DNA of 64,000 nucleotides from Serripes groenlandicus (taxonomy: Eukaryota; Mollusca; Bivalvia; Cardiida; Cardiidae): NCBI GenBank assembly GCA_031761405.1, contig JASEVX010000001.1, positions 201,362,356-201,426,355 on the forward strand, read 5' to 3'. The notes under the pieces are model-generated. The model was not told the DNA's origin. It made no database searches and saw nothing but the letters and a program-made list of their open reading frames with translations. Positions within the stretch are counted from its first letter, which is position 1; each line of letters starts with the position of its first letter. Shown here in pieces: positions 21,387-32,008 of the stretch. The translations under genes and the position numbers were made by a program.

Positions 21387-21607
21387 TTAACTCTTTCCCA
21401 CATGCAGATACATTTTTAAAACATAATTGTGGCAAAAGGAGAAATTGCTCATAATTAGCAATTAAGATATCCCTTTGCCACAATGTTTGCTATTTTATTC
21501 ATTTTTTGTTTAATAAACCAAATCCTTTAAAGAGGTTTTTCATATCTTACCCTAGATGATTTCAGAGTCGTCTGCTCCAGACAATGTTGCATGTGGGCAA
21601 GGGTTAA
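21387..21607 (-). mobile_element. type 2 TTAA MITE
   Basis: TTAA both ends, central GCTCATAATTAGC, right TGCATGTGGGCAAGGGTTAA. Confidence 0.88.
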
Positions 21608-21939
21608 TGAGAAAATAATTATCAAAGAAATATGAGGACTAACATTTTCACAACATGTCACAAAAACACATTGTTTTATAGTTTTTTTTGGTATAGAAAG
21701 TACAAAACTCTTTCAGAACATAGAATTTATACAAATTACAGTTAGATTTGGGAATATAGATGAAAAACATATTTTATAAAAAGAATATTTACGTCTGCTG
21801 CCAAAAAAATGAGTAGGGCTATTATTTCTTTTTAACTCAGGTTGTCAAGTTCTTGGTCTAATTATTGTAGCAAGGAGATGAACATACATATATCAAGATA
21901 CATTGAACAAGCTATCTAATAATGGTGCCAAAAGATATT

Positions 21940-22116
21940 TCCGTTCCTTCTTACAGACACATATTATGGTACATTTGGAGCAGACAACTTTTGAAAACAT
22001 TGTGGCAAAAGATTCTCAAAAAACCCAATTTCTCCTTAAGCCATAATGTTTAAGGAAATTTTCTATATTTTCAAAAGTCGTCTTACGCAGAATATTTGTT
22101 TGTGGGAAAGGGTTAA
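21940..22116 (-). mobile_element. degenerate type 2 MITE
   Basis: Left TIR decayed (CCGTTCCTTCTTACAGACAC); arm with GAGCAGACAACTTTTGAAAA; right TGTGGGAAAGGGTTAA intact. Confidence 0.7.
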
Positions 22117-22202
22117 TTTAGCCCTTAATACTATGACAATATGAATTTTCACTAAGTAACTATAATAAAGAAACAATAATAAAGAATATTTTAAATATTT
22201 TC

Positions 22203-22715
22203 TTTACCCTTTCCAACATACAACAAATCTGTAGCAGACGACTTTGAAAACTTCCTGTCAACAGTTTGAAATTCCCCATAGATGGGTTGATTGATTGATT
22301 GCGCATGATTGGGGTTTAACGCCGTTTTTAACAAATTCTCAGTTATATCACGGCGGCCAGTTCACCTACTCATGCATTTCCTGGTTTTCTCACACCAGTA
22401 CTCCACACAACATTATCTTCCCCAGCAACTGGCTGCTTTTCCACATAGACTTAGCCCATTTGTGGAAGACGAACGACGCATGTTGCATCGACTTTTGTCA
22501 ATAATCGGAAAGAAAGTTGGCCGAGCCGGGATTCGAACTCACAACCCCTGGATCGACAGCCTGCAACGCTACAACTGAGATACCGGGGCTCGGCCCATAG
22601 ATGGGAGTTAAACTATTAAATAGAGTTGAAAACAATTTCTCCTTTTACCACAATGTTTTCAAAAGTCGTCTGCTGCAGATGCCTCAAAATGCATCTACAA
22701 TTGGGAAAGTGTTAA
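22203..22715 (+). mobile_element. type 2 MITE carrying a SINE
   Basis: Left TTTACCCTTTCCAACATAC and right CAATTGGGAAAGTGTTAA belong to one MITE interrupted in its spacer by the SINE at 22287-22593. Confidence 0.87.
22287..22593 (-). mobile_element. tRNA-derived SINE, type D, with target-site duplication
   Basis: The tail side begins TTGATTGATTGATTG with TTTAACGCCG. The tRNA-like head at 22520-22593 (reverse strand) has B box GAGTTCGAATCCC. Perfect 12-bp target duplication CCCATAGATGGG (22275-22286, 22594-22605). Confidence 0.92.
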
Positions 22716-22724
22716 TTCTTTACC

Positions 22725-22986
22725 GCATATCGAGGGCTTCAAGTGTGAAACGGTTGTAACTAAATTTGTATTTTTTTACCAAGGTTAATCAATTATAAAG
22801 CCTTTTATTAAATAATCGTAAAATCATTTTTCTTGGTAAACAATGGAAATTTAGGTGCCATTGCTCGTTCTGAGCAATGGCACCTAAATTTGCATTGTTT
22901 ACAAAGGGGTCAAAATTGCCCCTAAACCAGGGTTTTTCAAAATAGGTCTTGAGTTACAACCGTTTCACGCCAAGCCCTCGATATGC
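22725..22986. mobile_element. MITE with ~35-bp TIRs and a long central hairpin
   Basis: GCATATCGAGGGCTT at the left is inverted at the right as AAGCCCTCGATATGC; similarity continues through GTGAAACGGTTGTAACT / AGTTACAACCGTTTCAC. The centre (22836-22902) is a near-perfect hairpin with stem GTAAACAATG...ATTGCTC and loop GTTCT. Not related to the TTAA MITEs. Confidence 0.85.
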
Positions 22987-23038
22987 TATTGATTGAAACT
23001 CTTCAGCTTTGAAATCATCCAAGTAAAACAATGATAGT

Positions 23039-23190
23039 ATTTGAAAGACTAACAATTCATGGCTTCGAAAGAATGTTGTGTAAGTACTGGTGTGGGAAAG
23101 CCAGGAAAACATGGGTAGGTGCACTGACCGCCATGATATGACCAAAGCTGTTGAAAGCGGCGTTAAACTCCAAACAAACAAAACAAAAAA
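23039..23190 (+). mobile_element. SINE type D, 3' fragment
   Basis: GTGTAAGTACTGGTGTGGGA, GTAGGTGCACTGACCGCCAT and GCGGCGTTAAACTCCAAACA. The head is missing. Confidence 0.75.
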
Positions 23191-23228
23191 CTAACAATGC
23201 AATTTCAATGCAAAGAAGAAATATGTAA

Positions 23229-23321
23229 TTTTAACCATTTTCTCCCTTTTGCACATTGTTTTCAAAAGGAATGTCTGCTGATCGAAGGTGTCAAAATTCT
23301 CTGTATTTGGAAAAGGATTTG
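23229..23321 (+). mobile_element. type 2 MITE right half
   Basis: TCTCCCTTTTGCACATTGTT, AATGTCTGCTG and a decayed end TTTGGAAAAGGA. Confidence 0.6.
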
Positions 23322-23470
23322 ATGTATGACAATTAATGCTTTATGTCTCATCCTACTTGACCGCAGTTTATAGCATTTAAATGTTTTGTTCTGTTAAACT
23401 AATTATGCAAACAAAAAACGCCAATAAAGTTAAAATGCAGGAATTTATATGTCTAAGTGGTTTACTATGT

Positions 23471-23705
23471 TTAACCCTTTCCCACATACAACAAATATGC
23501 TGTAGATGAATCTTGGCATAAATATAGAAAATCTTTAAAAATGAAGAAAAAGGTCCAAAACATTGTGTGGTAAAAGGAAAAATTGTTTATGATTAAAATT
23601 TCACATTTTGTTTCAATGCTTTGTTTTCAACTCTATTGAGAATTTATTCTTTCACTTAAAGAGTTTTTTGCTTTTTCCTCTTGATGATATGTCAAAGTAA
23701 CGGCA
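23471..23705 (-). mobile_element. type 2 MITE truncated by a minisatellite
   Basis: TTAACCCTTTCCCACATACA left end and degenerate hairpin. The right arm stops at GATATGTCAAAGTAA where the 26-bp repeat begins. Confidence 0.65.
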
Positions 23706-23727
23706 AATTTGGGGGTGGCTTGTTGTT

Positions 23728-24612
23728 ATAATAATGATCTAGCAAAATGGGGTTAATTATTGTAATTTAGCAAAATGGGGTCTTTTTGTAATTTAGCAAA
23801 TTTGGGTCTTGTTGTAATCTAGCAAAATGGGGTCTTATTGTATCTATCACAATGGAGTATTATTGTAATCTATCGAAATGGGGTTTTGTTGTTATCTAGT
23901 AAAATGGGTTTTTAATGTAATCCAGCAAAATGGGGTATAATGTTGTAATCTAGCAAAATAGGGTCTTGTTGTAACCTAAGCAAAATGGGGTCCTGTTGTA
24001 ACCAACCAAAAGGGTTTTTGTTGTATCCTAGCAAAATGAGGTCTTATTGTAACCAAGCAAAATGGGGTCTCGTTGTAACCTAGCAAAATGGGGTCTTATT
24101 GTAACCAAGCAAAATGGGGTCTTGTTGTAAGCTAGTAAAATGGGGTTTTGTTGTAATCTAGCAAAATGGGGTCTTATTGTAACTTAGCCAAATTGGGTCT
24201 TATTGTAACCTAGCAAAATGGGGGTCTTGTTGTGATCTAGCAAAATGAAGTCTTGTTGTGATCTAGCAACATGGGGTCTTATGGTAATCTAGCAAAATGG
24301 GGTCTTGTTGTAACCAAGCAAAATGGGGTCTTGTTGTGATCTAGCAAAATCAAGTCTTGTTTTGATCTAGAAAAATGGGGTCTTATTGTAATCTAGCAAA
24401 ATGGAGTCTTGTTGTAACCAAGTAAAATGGGGTCATGTTGTGATCTAGTAAAAATGAAGTCTTGTTGTGATCTAGCTAAAAGGGTCTTGTTGTAACCAAG
24501 CAAAATGGGGTCTTGTTGTAACCAAGCAAAATGGGGTCTTGTTGTAACTTTGCAAAATGGGGTCTTGATATAACCTTAAAAAAATGTTGTATTGTTTGTT
24601 GTAACCTTGCAA
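23728..24612 (+). repeat. 26-bp minisatellite, ~34 units
   Basis: Consensus AGCAAAATGGGGTCTTGTTG plus TAACCA or TAATCT, period 26 with occasional one-base indels. Units differ at a few positions. Two alternating spacer variants (ACCAAG / ATCTAG) occur. Period not divisible by 3 and no open frame, so not coding. Confidence 0.93.
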
Positions 24613-24627
24613 AAATGAAATGAGGCA

Positions 24628-24668
24628 CTCTTAAGGAAGACGCTCTACTGCTACACCACTAAGGTGAT
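24628..24668 (-). mobile_element. SINE type B head fragment
   Basis: GACGCTCTACTGCTACACCA immediately follows the minisatellite and matches the reversed tRNA-like head of the type B SINE. Confidence 0.6.
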
Positions 24669-25300
24669 AGGACTGTTTTGAGAGCACAGCTAGGTCTGTT
24701 AATAGAGCTAATTCACTGTTGATTTCTATTCAATAAGACTCTCTCTGACTGACTGATTCGCAGAGTATGACTCATTAACTGGTAGATCATGCCTCAAGAT
24801 TCAGTGTCTTTTCTTACGATTATTATTCCCATATTGGTGGAATACAACTGATGCTAGTCGCATTGACTTTTGTCAAATGTTGGAAATCATGTTAGCCAAA
24901 CTGGTTTCTCAATGATTACTTGTTTCTACCTATATATATAGTTCTTCTCCATTTCTTTGATAAATTACCCTGATAAAAAAACTCTCTTTCCCATGATGCA
25001 TTTTACATTGTATGAGAGTTACGTATACTCTAAATCTTATATCATAGAAGTTTCAAGAAATATCATAGCAAGATAACAACAACTGCAGATGAATAAAAAG
25101 GCGAGACAAAGTATGTTGTTAAGAGTTCAATGCCTTAAAATTACATATTACTATACATAGATTTTTTTTCCGTAAATTATCTTAAGTATGATTGAGTGTC
25201 ATTCATAAGCTTGTTAATGATAGTTTATATTAATCATAATTCTACCATATAATTTGGTTTTCAAAAGTTGTCTGTTCTGTTCAGGCTTCAACTACCATCA
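24669..25300. other. no gene seen; one SINE remnant
   Basis: 24838-24905 contains GCATTGACTTTTGTCAAATG, a decayed type D SINE body. The rest shows no recognisable element or coding signal. Confidence 0.5.
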
Positions 25301-25309
25301 GTATGAAGA

Positions 25310-25575
25310 TTGATTGCTTGTTGTTTTACACATCTTCATTTAAACAATTTTTCAGTTATATCACAGTGTTTCCTGGGTAAGTTACCGGTACTACTGGTCC
25401 ATTTATCCTGACACCAGTCAATTAGTCGTAATGCTAACCCCGCAACCCTGAGCACCAAGGAGGGCAGCCATAACTACCAATTTTAAAGTATTTGGTATGA
25501 GTCAGCCGGGGATCGAACCAATGACCTCTCGCATCCGTGGCAGACGCTCTACCACTACACCACTGAGGCAGTTTC
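25310..25575 (-). mobile_element. tRNA-derived SINE, type B, complete
   Basis: Uninterrupted copy: tail TTGATTGCTTG, body TTCCTGGGTAAGTTACCGGT and GTCCATTTATCCTGACACC, head 25495-25575 with reversed A box (GCTCTACCACTACACCA) and B box (GGGATCGAACC). Target duplication GTATGAAGA at 25301-25309 and 25576-25584. Confidence 0.9.
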
Positions 25576-25615
25576 GTATGAAGAATAACGGTAAGTAGAT
25601 GGCATAGACTGTAGA

Positions 25616-25845
25616 TTAACCCTTTCCCACATGTAGACGCTTTCTGCTGCTTCTGCAGCAGACGGCTATTTGAAAACATAGTGACAAAAGAAGAAATTGC
25701 ACAAAACGTGCAATTTCTCCTTTTGCCACAATGTTTTCCACTTTTAGTCATAGGTTATCCATTCACTTATGTAGATTTTCTATGTTTTCACAAAATACGT
25801 TCAAAGTAGTCTGCTGCAGAATTGTCATATGAGGGAAAGGGTTAA
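25616..25845 (-). mobile_element. type 1 TTAA MITE
   Basis: 230 bp, TTAA both ends, central GCACAAAACGTGC. Left TIR reads CACATG rather than CTCATA. Confidence 0.93.
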
Positions 25846-25867
25846 GTTATATGCAAATATAACTTTA

Positions 25868-26000
25868 ATGAGCAATTTCAACTTTTGCCACAATATTTTC
25901 AACTTGTTTCAATAAAAATATTTTCATTCATAGTGGGTTTCGTTAAATTTACCTACATGTTTTCAAAGTCGGCTGCTGTAGATTTGTTGTATATTTGATA
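25868..26000 (-). mobile_element. type 2 MITE right half
   Basis: ATGAGCAATTTCAACTTTTG to GGCTGCTGTAGATTTGTTG; no terminus. Confidence 0.65.
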
Positions 26001-26064
26001 TAATATGGTAAATTGCCTTTTACAAATCAGTACATAGATATTTTTGGGGGTAGGATTTCTGTAG

Positions 26065-27680
26065 TAAGACAAGAGAAAGTTGATGCAAGGCATCAATGTC
26101 GCCGGAAAAGACTGCATTGATTACTTTTTTAACACACATGTATTCTTGACTTTCATTAGTCTAAACATACACATAATGTTTTCATAAGGACTAATTCCAG
26201 GATTTTTGAAATTCCACATAGATCTACAAATTTCAGGATATCTTTTGGTCAGGATTTTGGATGTTTTGTATTTGTCAATAAAACCACAACAAATTAATAC
26301 ATTTTGGTATTTAAATCTACCTGCAATAAAAAGCTATTAAACCCTTTCCATGTCTGAAGCAACAATGAAAACCTTTAAATGCTTAAAACATTGAGAAAAC
26401 GGTTAAATTGCTGAAGACATTAACTTCCTCCTTTTTAATAATAATTATAATAAATATTTCACAGATGTTAAAATTTATCCTCATATGTTTAAAAAGTAGA
26501 CCACACTTGAAACAACATATCAGCTAAATTGTTTATATAAATCGTTGATGCATACAATATATGTTTGGCGCAAGAGAAATGCCAGTTGCGAGTCCCATTA
26601 CTATTTAATAGGTGGCAAGTATGAAATTAATTGGGTGCGAAAGAGCAGTTTTTCTTTATTTCTAAATCTATTGTTTATCAGAGTTTGTTCTTCTCTTAAT
26701 TTGTTTCAAGCCAAATAAACATTTAATATCACATATATTTAATCATTTAAGTGTGTAATATTAGCTATCTATCTGTAATAAGGTGTTTGAGCATTTTTTC
26801 AAAATGTTGACCTTTGTTTCAAGATCGAGTCGAGTGTCAGACATCGAAGAAAGTGAATAAAAATTCAGGCAAAGCTTTAGTGCATGTTTTATTCCACTGC
26901 ATTCGAGAGAAAAAAGCATTTCTATAGTATCTTTCTTTCTCCTACATTCGACCCATGCACTCGATTCATGACGTTTAAGAAATCAATTTGTCGTGCGACA
27001 TTTTTTGTCTGCATAAGTCACTTTTCTAAGTTTACAATTTACTTCCGGTTACTTCGCTTTGTTTACATTTTGGCAATATGAAACTAGGTCACAAACTGAG
27101 GAAAAAGCGTTTCGACGTTCACGACCGATAAACAGGCTTATATTTGAGACATATTTTCACAAAAAAAATTCTTATTTGTTTCTGTTACCAGTTTATGTTG
27201 ATACTTATCTATTAAAAGGAGAATTCGACGTGACTTACATAAAAGCAAGCAGGTGCGCGCATTGGTTAACGCACACACAGTAAGTACAGTAGTATATAGT
27301 AGCGTGTGCAAAATTTACAAATCTATGCGGGCGGTACTCGGTAGTGACGTAATCAACAGTTCTAGGTTAGAAACAGTTCATATTTTAGATATACACGAGT
27401 TAACATTATCAAATGAATTCTTCACAAATCAAGACATATTTTTGAACATGATAATAACATTCAGTAAGTTAACATTACTATTGAAAGTAGAATTTGACGT
27501 GATTTTTATTTCAATATATCTCAATATTGACATATAGCAGTTGGTTGCAAGTCTAGCAGGGACCACATTTGTCTTCGTAAATAAGACAAAAACACTTAAA
27601 TGCAAGTCAACAAAATGAAACTAAAAATACCTAAAACATCGAAATGTTTATTCCATTTTAGATGTGTCATTACTTAGTGT
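26065..27680 (+). repeat. dispersed repeat, copy B
   Basis: Inverted relative to 1-980. It starts GAGAAAGTTGATGCAAGGCA (26070 region) and ends TTTTAGATGTGTCATTA. The 27361-27500 frame encodes LETV, LDIH, NEFFTNQDI and TFSKL words shared with copy A, and LLKGEFD recurs at about 27210. About 600 bp longer than copy A; 26337-26490 may hold a decayed MITE. No complete gene. Confidence 0.6.
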
Positions 27681-27934
27681 TTTTAAACAAACACAATTGT
27701 AATATGTTCAAAACATCTTAATGTGTTTCTTTCCAATAATTATCCCTCCTCCCATGTGATTTCCGAAAAGCTATTAAAAATAGAAGTCGCGGGCTTCTGC
27801 CCGGCGACTAATAAAGTGCCATTCATAGATCTGTTTAAGATATTTTATATATGTCATAATCATATGCTGTCATGTGTGAATATTCCTGTTATCTGTTTGA
27901 CAAGCTTCATAGCTTTACCTCAATAATATCCTGC

Positions 27935-28085
27935 CTAAGCCCTTTCCCCCCCCCCCCCCCCCCCCCGCACATACAATAAATCTGCAGCAGACAATTTCGC
28001 AAACAACTTTTCTTCTTTTGATACAATGTTTTCAAGTCATCAGTGCTGCAGCGATGTGTTGAAATTATGTCTTCATGTGGTACAG
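27935..28085 (+). mobile_element. type 2 MITE with expanded C tract in its TIR
   Basis: CTAAGCCCTTT is followed by a 21-base C run (27946-27966) and then CACATACAATAAATCTGCAG. The hairpin is largely deleted and the right TIR is lost. Confidence 0.75.
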
Positions 28086-28101
28086 ACTTTTTCATGCAAA
28101 G

Positions 28102-28329
28102 TTCACCCCTTTCCCTCATACAGACGCTTTCTGACGCCTCTGCAGCAGACGGATTTTTGAAAACGTAGTGACAAAAAAAAGAAATGGCTCAAAATAAGCA
28201 ATTTCTCCTTTTGCCACAATGTTTTCCACTTTTAGTCATAGGTTATCCATTCAATTATAGAAATTTTCTATTGTTTGACAAAAAATGTTCAAAGCCGTCT
28301 GCTGCAGAATTGTCGAGGGAAAGGGTTAA
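28102..28329 (-). mobile_element. type 1 TTAA MITE
   Basis: Left TTCA, right TTAA. Right arm lacks the TAT of GTCGTATGAGGG. Confidence 0.92.
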
Positions 28330-28527
28330 TCATTTTCCACTTACATACGCATTTTGACGCGTCTGAATCCGATGACTTGAAAATATGATGAGCAATATCT
28401 CCGTTTTCTACAATGTTTTAAGTCTCTTCAGTTATGATATTTTCATTTACAAGAGATTTTTCATAGTTTTGCCAAGATATTTACAAAGCCGTCTGCTGCA
28501 GAAGTGTCGTATGAGGGAAAGGGTTAT
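28326..28527 (-). mobile_element. type 2 TTAA MITE
   Basis: Shares TTAA with the preceding copy; hairpin shortened; ends GTATGAGGGAAAGGGTTAT. Confidence 0.82.
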
Positions 28528-28648
28528 TTATCCCTTTTCCACATGTGGTTGCATTTTGACAATAGCAAATATCAGGTGATATGTCAATATTATAATCGAA
28601 CAAATTTATTGACCATCATATTTTAACTGTAACGCAGCTACAGATAAC
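28525..28648 (+). repeat. inverted duplicate segment, copy 1
   Basis: TTCCACATGTGGTTGCATTT to CAGCTACAGATAACTT is the reverse complement of 31892-32008. With the adjoining MITE it forms a ~340-bp inverted duplication. Confidence 0.88.
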
Positions 28649-28863
28649 TTAACCCTTTCCCTCATACGACAATTCTGCAGCAGACGACTTTGAACGTATT
28701 TTGTCAAAACATAGAAAATCTCCATAATTGAATGGATAACCTATGACAAAAAGTGGAAAACATTGTGGCAAAAGGAGAAATTGCACGTTCTGTGCAATTT
28801 CTTCTTTTGTCACTATGTTTTCAAAAAGCCGTCTGATGCAGAGGCGTCAGAAAGCGTCTATAT
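28649..28863 (+). mobile_element. type 1 MITE, right end truncated
   Basis: Full left part. Shares private variants with 31663-31891 (GCACGTTCTGTGC loop and GTCTGATGCAG). Cut at CTATATGA. Confidence 0.9.
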
Positions 28864-28940
28864 GACAAGAGATTTTTCACAGTTTTGCCAAGCTATTTAC
28901 AAAGTCTTCTGCTGCAGATGTGTTACATGTGGAAAAGGGG
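28864..28940 (-). mobile_element. type 2 MITE right half
   Basis: CAAGAGATTTTTCACAGTTT to ACATGTGGAAAAGGGG; near-duplicate of 28447-28527. Confidence 0.7.
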
Positions 28941-29360
28941 TATCAAATGGAAAGTAATTATAGCCAGAGAAGCGTTAACATGCTGATAAGCTTATCTGTA
29001 AATTTTTGTCACTTTATGTGACTCTTCATGTCAATATTTTATTCATTTTTTTTAAATTTTAAGAGATTTTAATTTATGAAATGAAAAGTTATGGATTTTT
29101 TAGTTGTTTTTTTTTTCCTTCAAAATTACAAAACACTGTGCAGCTTAATTTGTTTTGGAAATGTTCTGAAATTCCAGTTCATGAAATTGGTCTTATTTAA
29201 CATTCTTTACTAGATTAGACCTAAAATGTTTGGGATGGTTATTAAAGACATCTAGCTGCAATAGGACAAAGTTTTCGTAAAAATGTAAAAAACATGGGTT
29301 TTTTCACGAATAATTCACAGGCACTTTAAGCTGTCACACACATTCAATATTAAATGTATT
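28941..29360. other. no gene or repeat recognised
   Basis: AT-rich unique-looking sequence between a MITE and a SINE. Confidence 0.5.
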
Positions 29361-29373
29361 TACAAAAAGGTGA

Positions 29374-29678
29374 GTCGAGTCTTGGTAGTTCAGTCGGTAA
29401 CGACGTGGGCTGTCAATCCAGGGGTTGTGAGTTCGAATCCCGGCTCGGCCAACTTTCTTTCCGACGTTTGACAAAAGTCATTGCGACATGCGTCATTCGT
29501 CTTCCACCAATGGGCTAAGTCTATGTGGAAAAGCAGCCAGTTGCTTGGGAAGATTGTTGTGTGGAGTACTGGTGTGAGAAAACCAGGAAACACATGAGTA
29601 GGTGAACTGGCCGCCGTGATATGACTGAGAAATTGTTAAAAACGGCGTTAAACCCCAATCAATCAATCAGTCAATCAA
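29374..29678 (+). mobile_element. tRNA-derived SINE, type D, full length
   Basis: 305 bp. Head with A-box-like GTAGTTCAGTCGGTAAC and B box GAGTTCGAATCCC, body GGCTAAGTCTATGTGGAAAA, tail CGGCGTTAAACCCCAATC and an AATC repeat. Target duplication TACAAAAAGGTGA / TACAACAAGGTGA at 29361-29373 and 29679-29691. Best reference copy in the window. Confidence 0.93.
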
Positions 29679-29794
29679 TACAACAAGGTGAATGAAATCG
29701 CAGCTAAAACTGCACGTCAGAAAAGAATCTGAACTTTAAAAGTTAAAAAAATCAGGCACTATAAATCTTATAGGTCAGTGAGTAAATTATCAAG

Positions 29795-30170
29795 TTAATC
29801 CTTCCCCACATCAAATCTGCAACAGGCAATTTTAATTTAACCCTTTCCCACCTGCAAACGCATTTTGACGCAGTATCAGCAGATGGCATTTGAAAACATT
29901 TGGTTAAAGGTGAAATTGCTCATAATGACGTCTTTTATGGAAATTTTCAGGTTTTTGTTACTATGTTTTCAAAGTCATCTGCTGCAGATTTGTTGTATCT
30001 GAGAAAGGGTTAAACACATTTGGCAAAAATATGAAAACATCTCTATATTATGAAAGGCTTAGATACTCTATGAAACTTTTGGTCAAATGGTGGAAAAATA
30101 AAAATTACACCTTTTCACGGTCACAAAAGTTACAAGTGTGCTACAGAGGCGTTATGTGGGAAAGGGTGAA
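29795..30170 (+). mobile_element. type 2 MITE split by a type 2 MITE
   Basis: Left TTAATCCTTCCCCACATC, right GTTATGTGGGAAAGGGTGAA. Interrupted 29837-30013. Confidence 0.75.
29837..30013 (-). mobile_element. type 2 MITE nested in a MITE
   Basis: TTAA both ends; hairpin right arm deleted, 177 bp. Confidence 0.85.
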
Positions 30171-30276
30171 ATATTATGCCTGCCATGATGTGGAAGTTAT
30201 CTAATTGAATTATGAGCAGGGTTTGTAAATTTAGTGGAATGTTGTTGATTATAGAGAATATAATGTAGGGGCAACT

Positions 30277-30488
30277 TTAACCTTTTTCCAACACACAACA
30301 AATCTGCAGCAGCCGACTTTACAAACATCATGTCTAGAATGTGGGAAATATCTATAAATGACAGAACAATTATTGAAAACATTGTTGCAACAGGGAAAAA
30401 ATTCTCATGATGAACAATTTCTTCTTTTGCTATAATGTTTTCAAGTCGTCAGGTGTCAGATAGTGTCTCTGCATACATGTGGGAAAGA
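30277..30488 (+). mobile_element. type 2 TTAA MITE, final GGTTAA lost
   Basis: TTAACCTTTTTCCAACACAC start; central TCTCATGATGAAC; ends ATGTGGGAAAG and runs into another MITE. Confidence 0.78.
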
Positions 30489-30791
30489 TGCTTTTTGATG
30501 CATCTACAGCAGATGACTTTTGAAATATTTGTCAATATTGAGGCAAAACAAGAAATTTCTCATGATGAACAATTTTTCAATTTGACACAATGTTTTCTAT
30601 TCCATTCAAATTTCATAATTTCTATAAATAAAGATATGATTATAAAATTAAGTTGAAAAGATTGTGACAAAAGGTGAAAATATTCATTATAAGCAATTTC
30701 TCCTCTTGCCTCAATATTTTCAAAAGTTGCCTGGTGCTATAATGTACAAAACTGTGTCTGCTGGTCACTGTGGGACCAGGAAAAAGGTTAA
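30489..30791. mobile_element. fused MITE halves
   Basis: 30489-30610 is a minus-type arm plus hairpin without TIR. 30640-30791 is a plus-type right half ending GGACCAGGAAAAAGGTTAA. Two hairpins are in tandem. Confidence 0.6.
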
Positions 30792-30971
30792 CCCTTAGCC
30801 ACATACTTTGGAAACATTGTGGCAAAAGGAGAAATTGCGTGATCATGCCTTTACTCTTTAACTTTCTTCTATGCATTGTACATAATCATTAATAGTGGTT
30901 TTTCTTGTTTTTGCATTAGAAATTTCGGAAGTCATTTGCTGCAAATTTTTTATATATGGGAAAGGGTTTAA
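30788..30971 (-). mobile_element. degenerate type 2 MITE
   Basis: TTAACCCTTAGCCACATAC start, shares TTAA with the previous remnant; ends ATGGGAAAGGGTTTAA. Confidence 0.75.
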
Positions 30972-31135
30972 AGGGAATGTGATTGATAGGAAAATGCAGG
31001 CTTATCATATCTTGCTTAATTTATCCGAGTTGTTTTTTTAAACTTTGAAAGTTAACATTTTTTCACGTTTCATTAAATTATTTTTTGCAATTTATTTTTA
31101 AGTTGCTGCCTTAATGCATCTTGAGCAGCAAATTG

Positions 31136-31377
31136 TTCACCCTTTCCCTCATATAGATGATTTCTGACGCCTCTGCAGCAGATTGCTTTTTGAAAACATG
31201 GGGACAAAAGAAGAAATTGCTCAAAACGAGCAATTTCCGTTCTCCTTTGGTCACCATGTTTTTAACTCTATTCAGTTATTAATAAATGTACTTTCATTTA
31301 AAGGGAGTTTCCAAATTTCTTGGGGTATGTTTTCAAAGTCGCCTGCAGCAGATTGGTTGTATGTGGGAAAGGGTTAA
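31136..31377 (-). mobile_element. type 1/type 2 chimeric MITE
   Basis: Left end type 1 (CTCATATAGATG, GACGCCTCTGCAG), right end type 2 (GCAGATTGGTTGTATGTGGG). The change occurs after the hairpin. Confidence 0.82.
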
Positions 31378-31662
31378 ACGAGTGGGGAAAGCGAAAATTT
31401 ATCAAACTAAGCTAATTTTCTCCTTATACCACAATACGACGTTCAAATAACTAGAAATTAGTCTGAACGATATGAATGTGTCTGCTGGCAGCCTATAATC
31501 CTAAATTGTTAAATCTATAATTCATAATCTGTGAAATTTTCAAAATTGGCATTTACCCTGCTTTGAAATATCTGACACTTAATTTGTGTTGAAGATAAAG
31601 GACAGATTCCTACTCAAATTCCCTATTTTTTTTGTGAATAAATTTAAAATCACCAATGGCAT

Positions 31663-31891
31663 TAACCCTTTCCCTCATATAGACGCTTTCTGACGCCCCT
31701 GCATCAGACGGCTTTTTGAAAACAAAGTGACAAAAGAAGAAATTGCACAGAACGTGCAATTTCTCCTTTTGCCACAATGTTTTCCACTTTTTGTCATAGG
31801 TTATCCATTCAATTATGGAGATTTTCTATCTTTTGACAAAATACGTTCAAAGTCGTCTGCTGCAGAATTGTCGTATGAGGGAAAGGGTTAA
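31663..31891 (-). mobile_element. type 1 TTAA MITE (inverted duplicate of 28649)
   Basis: 229 bp, TTAA both ends; carries GCACAGAACGTGC and CTGCATCAGACG, the reverse complements of the private variants at 28649-28863. Confidence 0.93.
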
Positions 31892-32008
31892 GTTATCTGT
31901 AGCTGCGTAACAGTTAAAATATGATGGTCAATAAATTTGTTCGATTATAATATTGACATATCACCCGATATTTGCTATGTCAAAATGCAACCACATGTGG
32001 AAAAGGGA
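31892..32008 (-). repeat. inverted duplicate segment, copy 2
   Basis: Reverse complement of 28525-28648. Confidence 0.88.

Noticed and set aside
23728..24612. CRISPR-like regular array
   Set aside because: Units are contiguous 26-bp tandem repeats without unique spacers, in eukaryotic DNA.
27079..27129. Short ATG frame after an ACTTCCGG promoter-like motif
   Set aside because: Only 17 codons, inside a dispersed repeat; no donor site.
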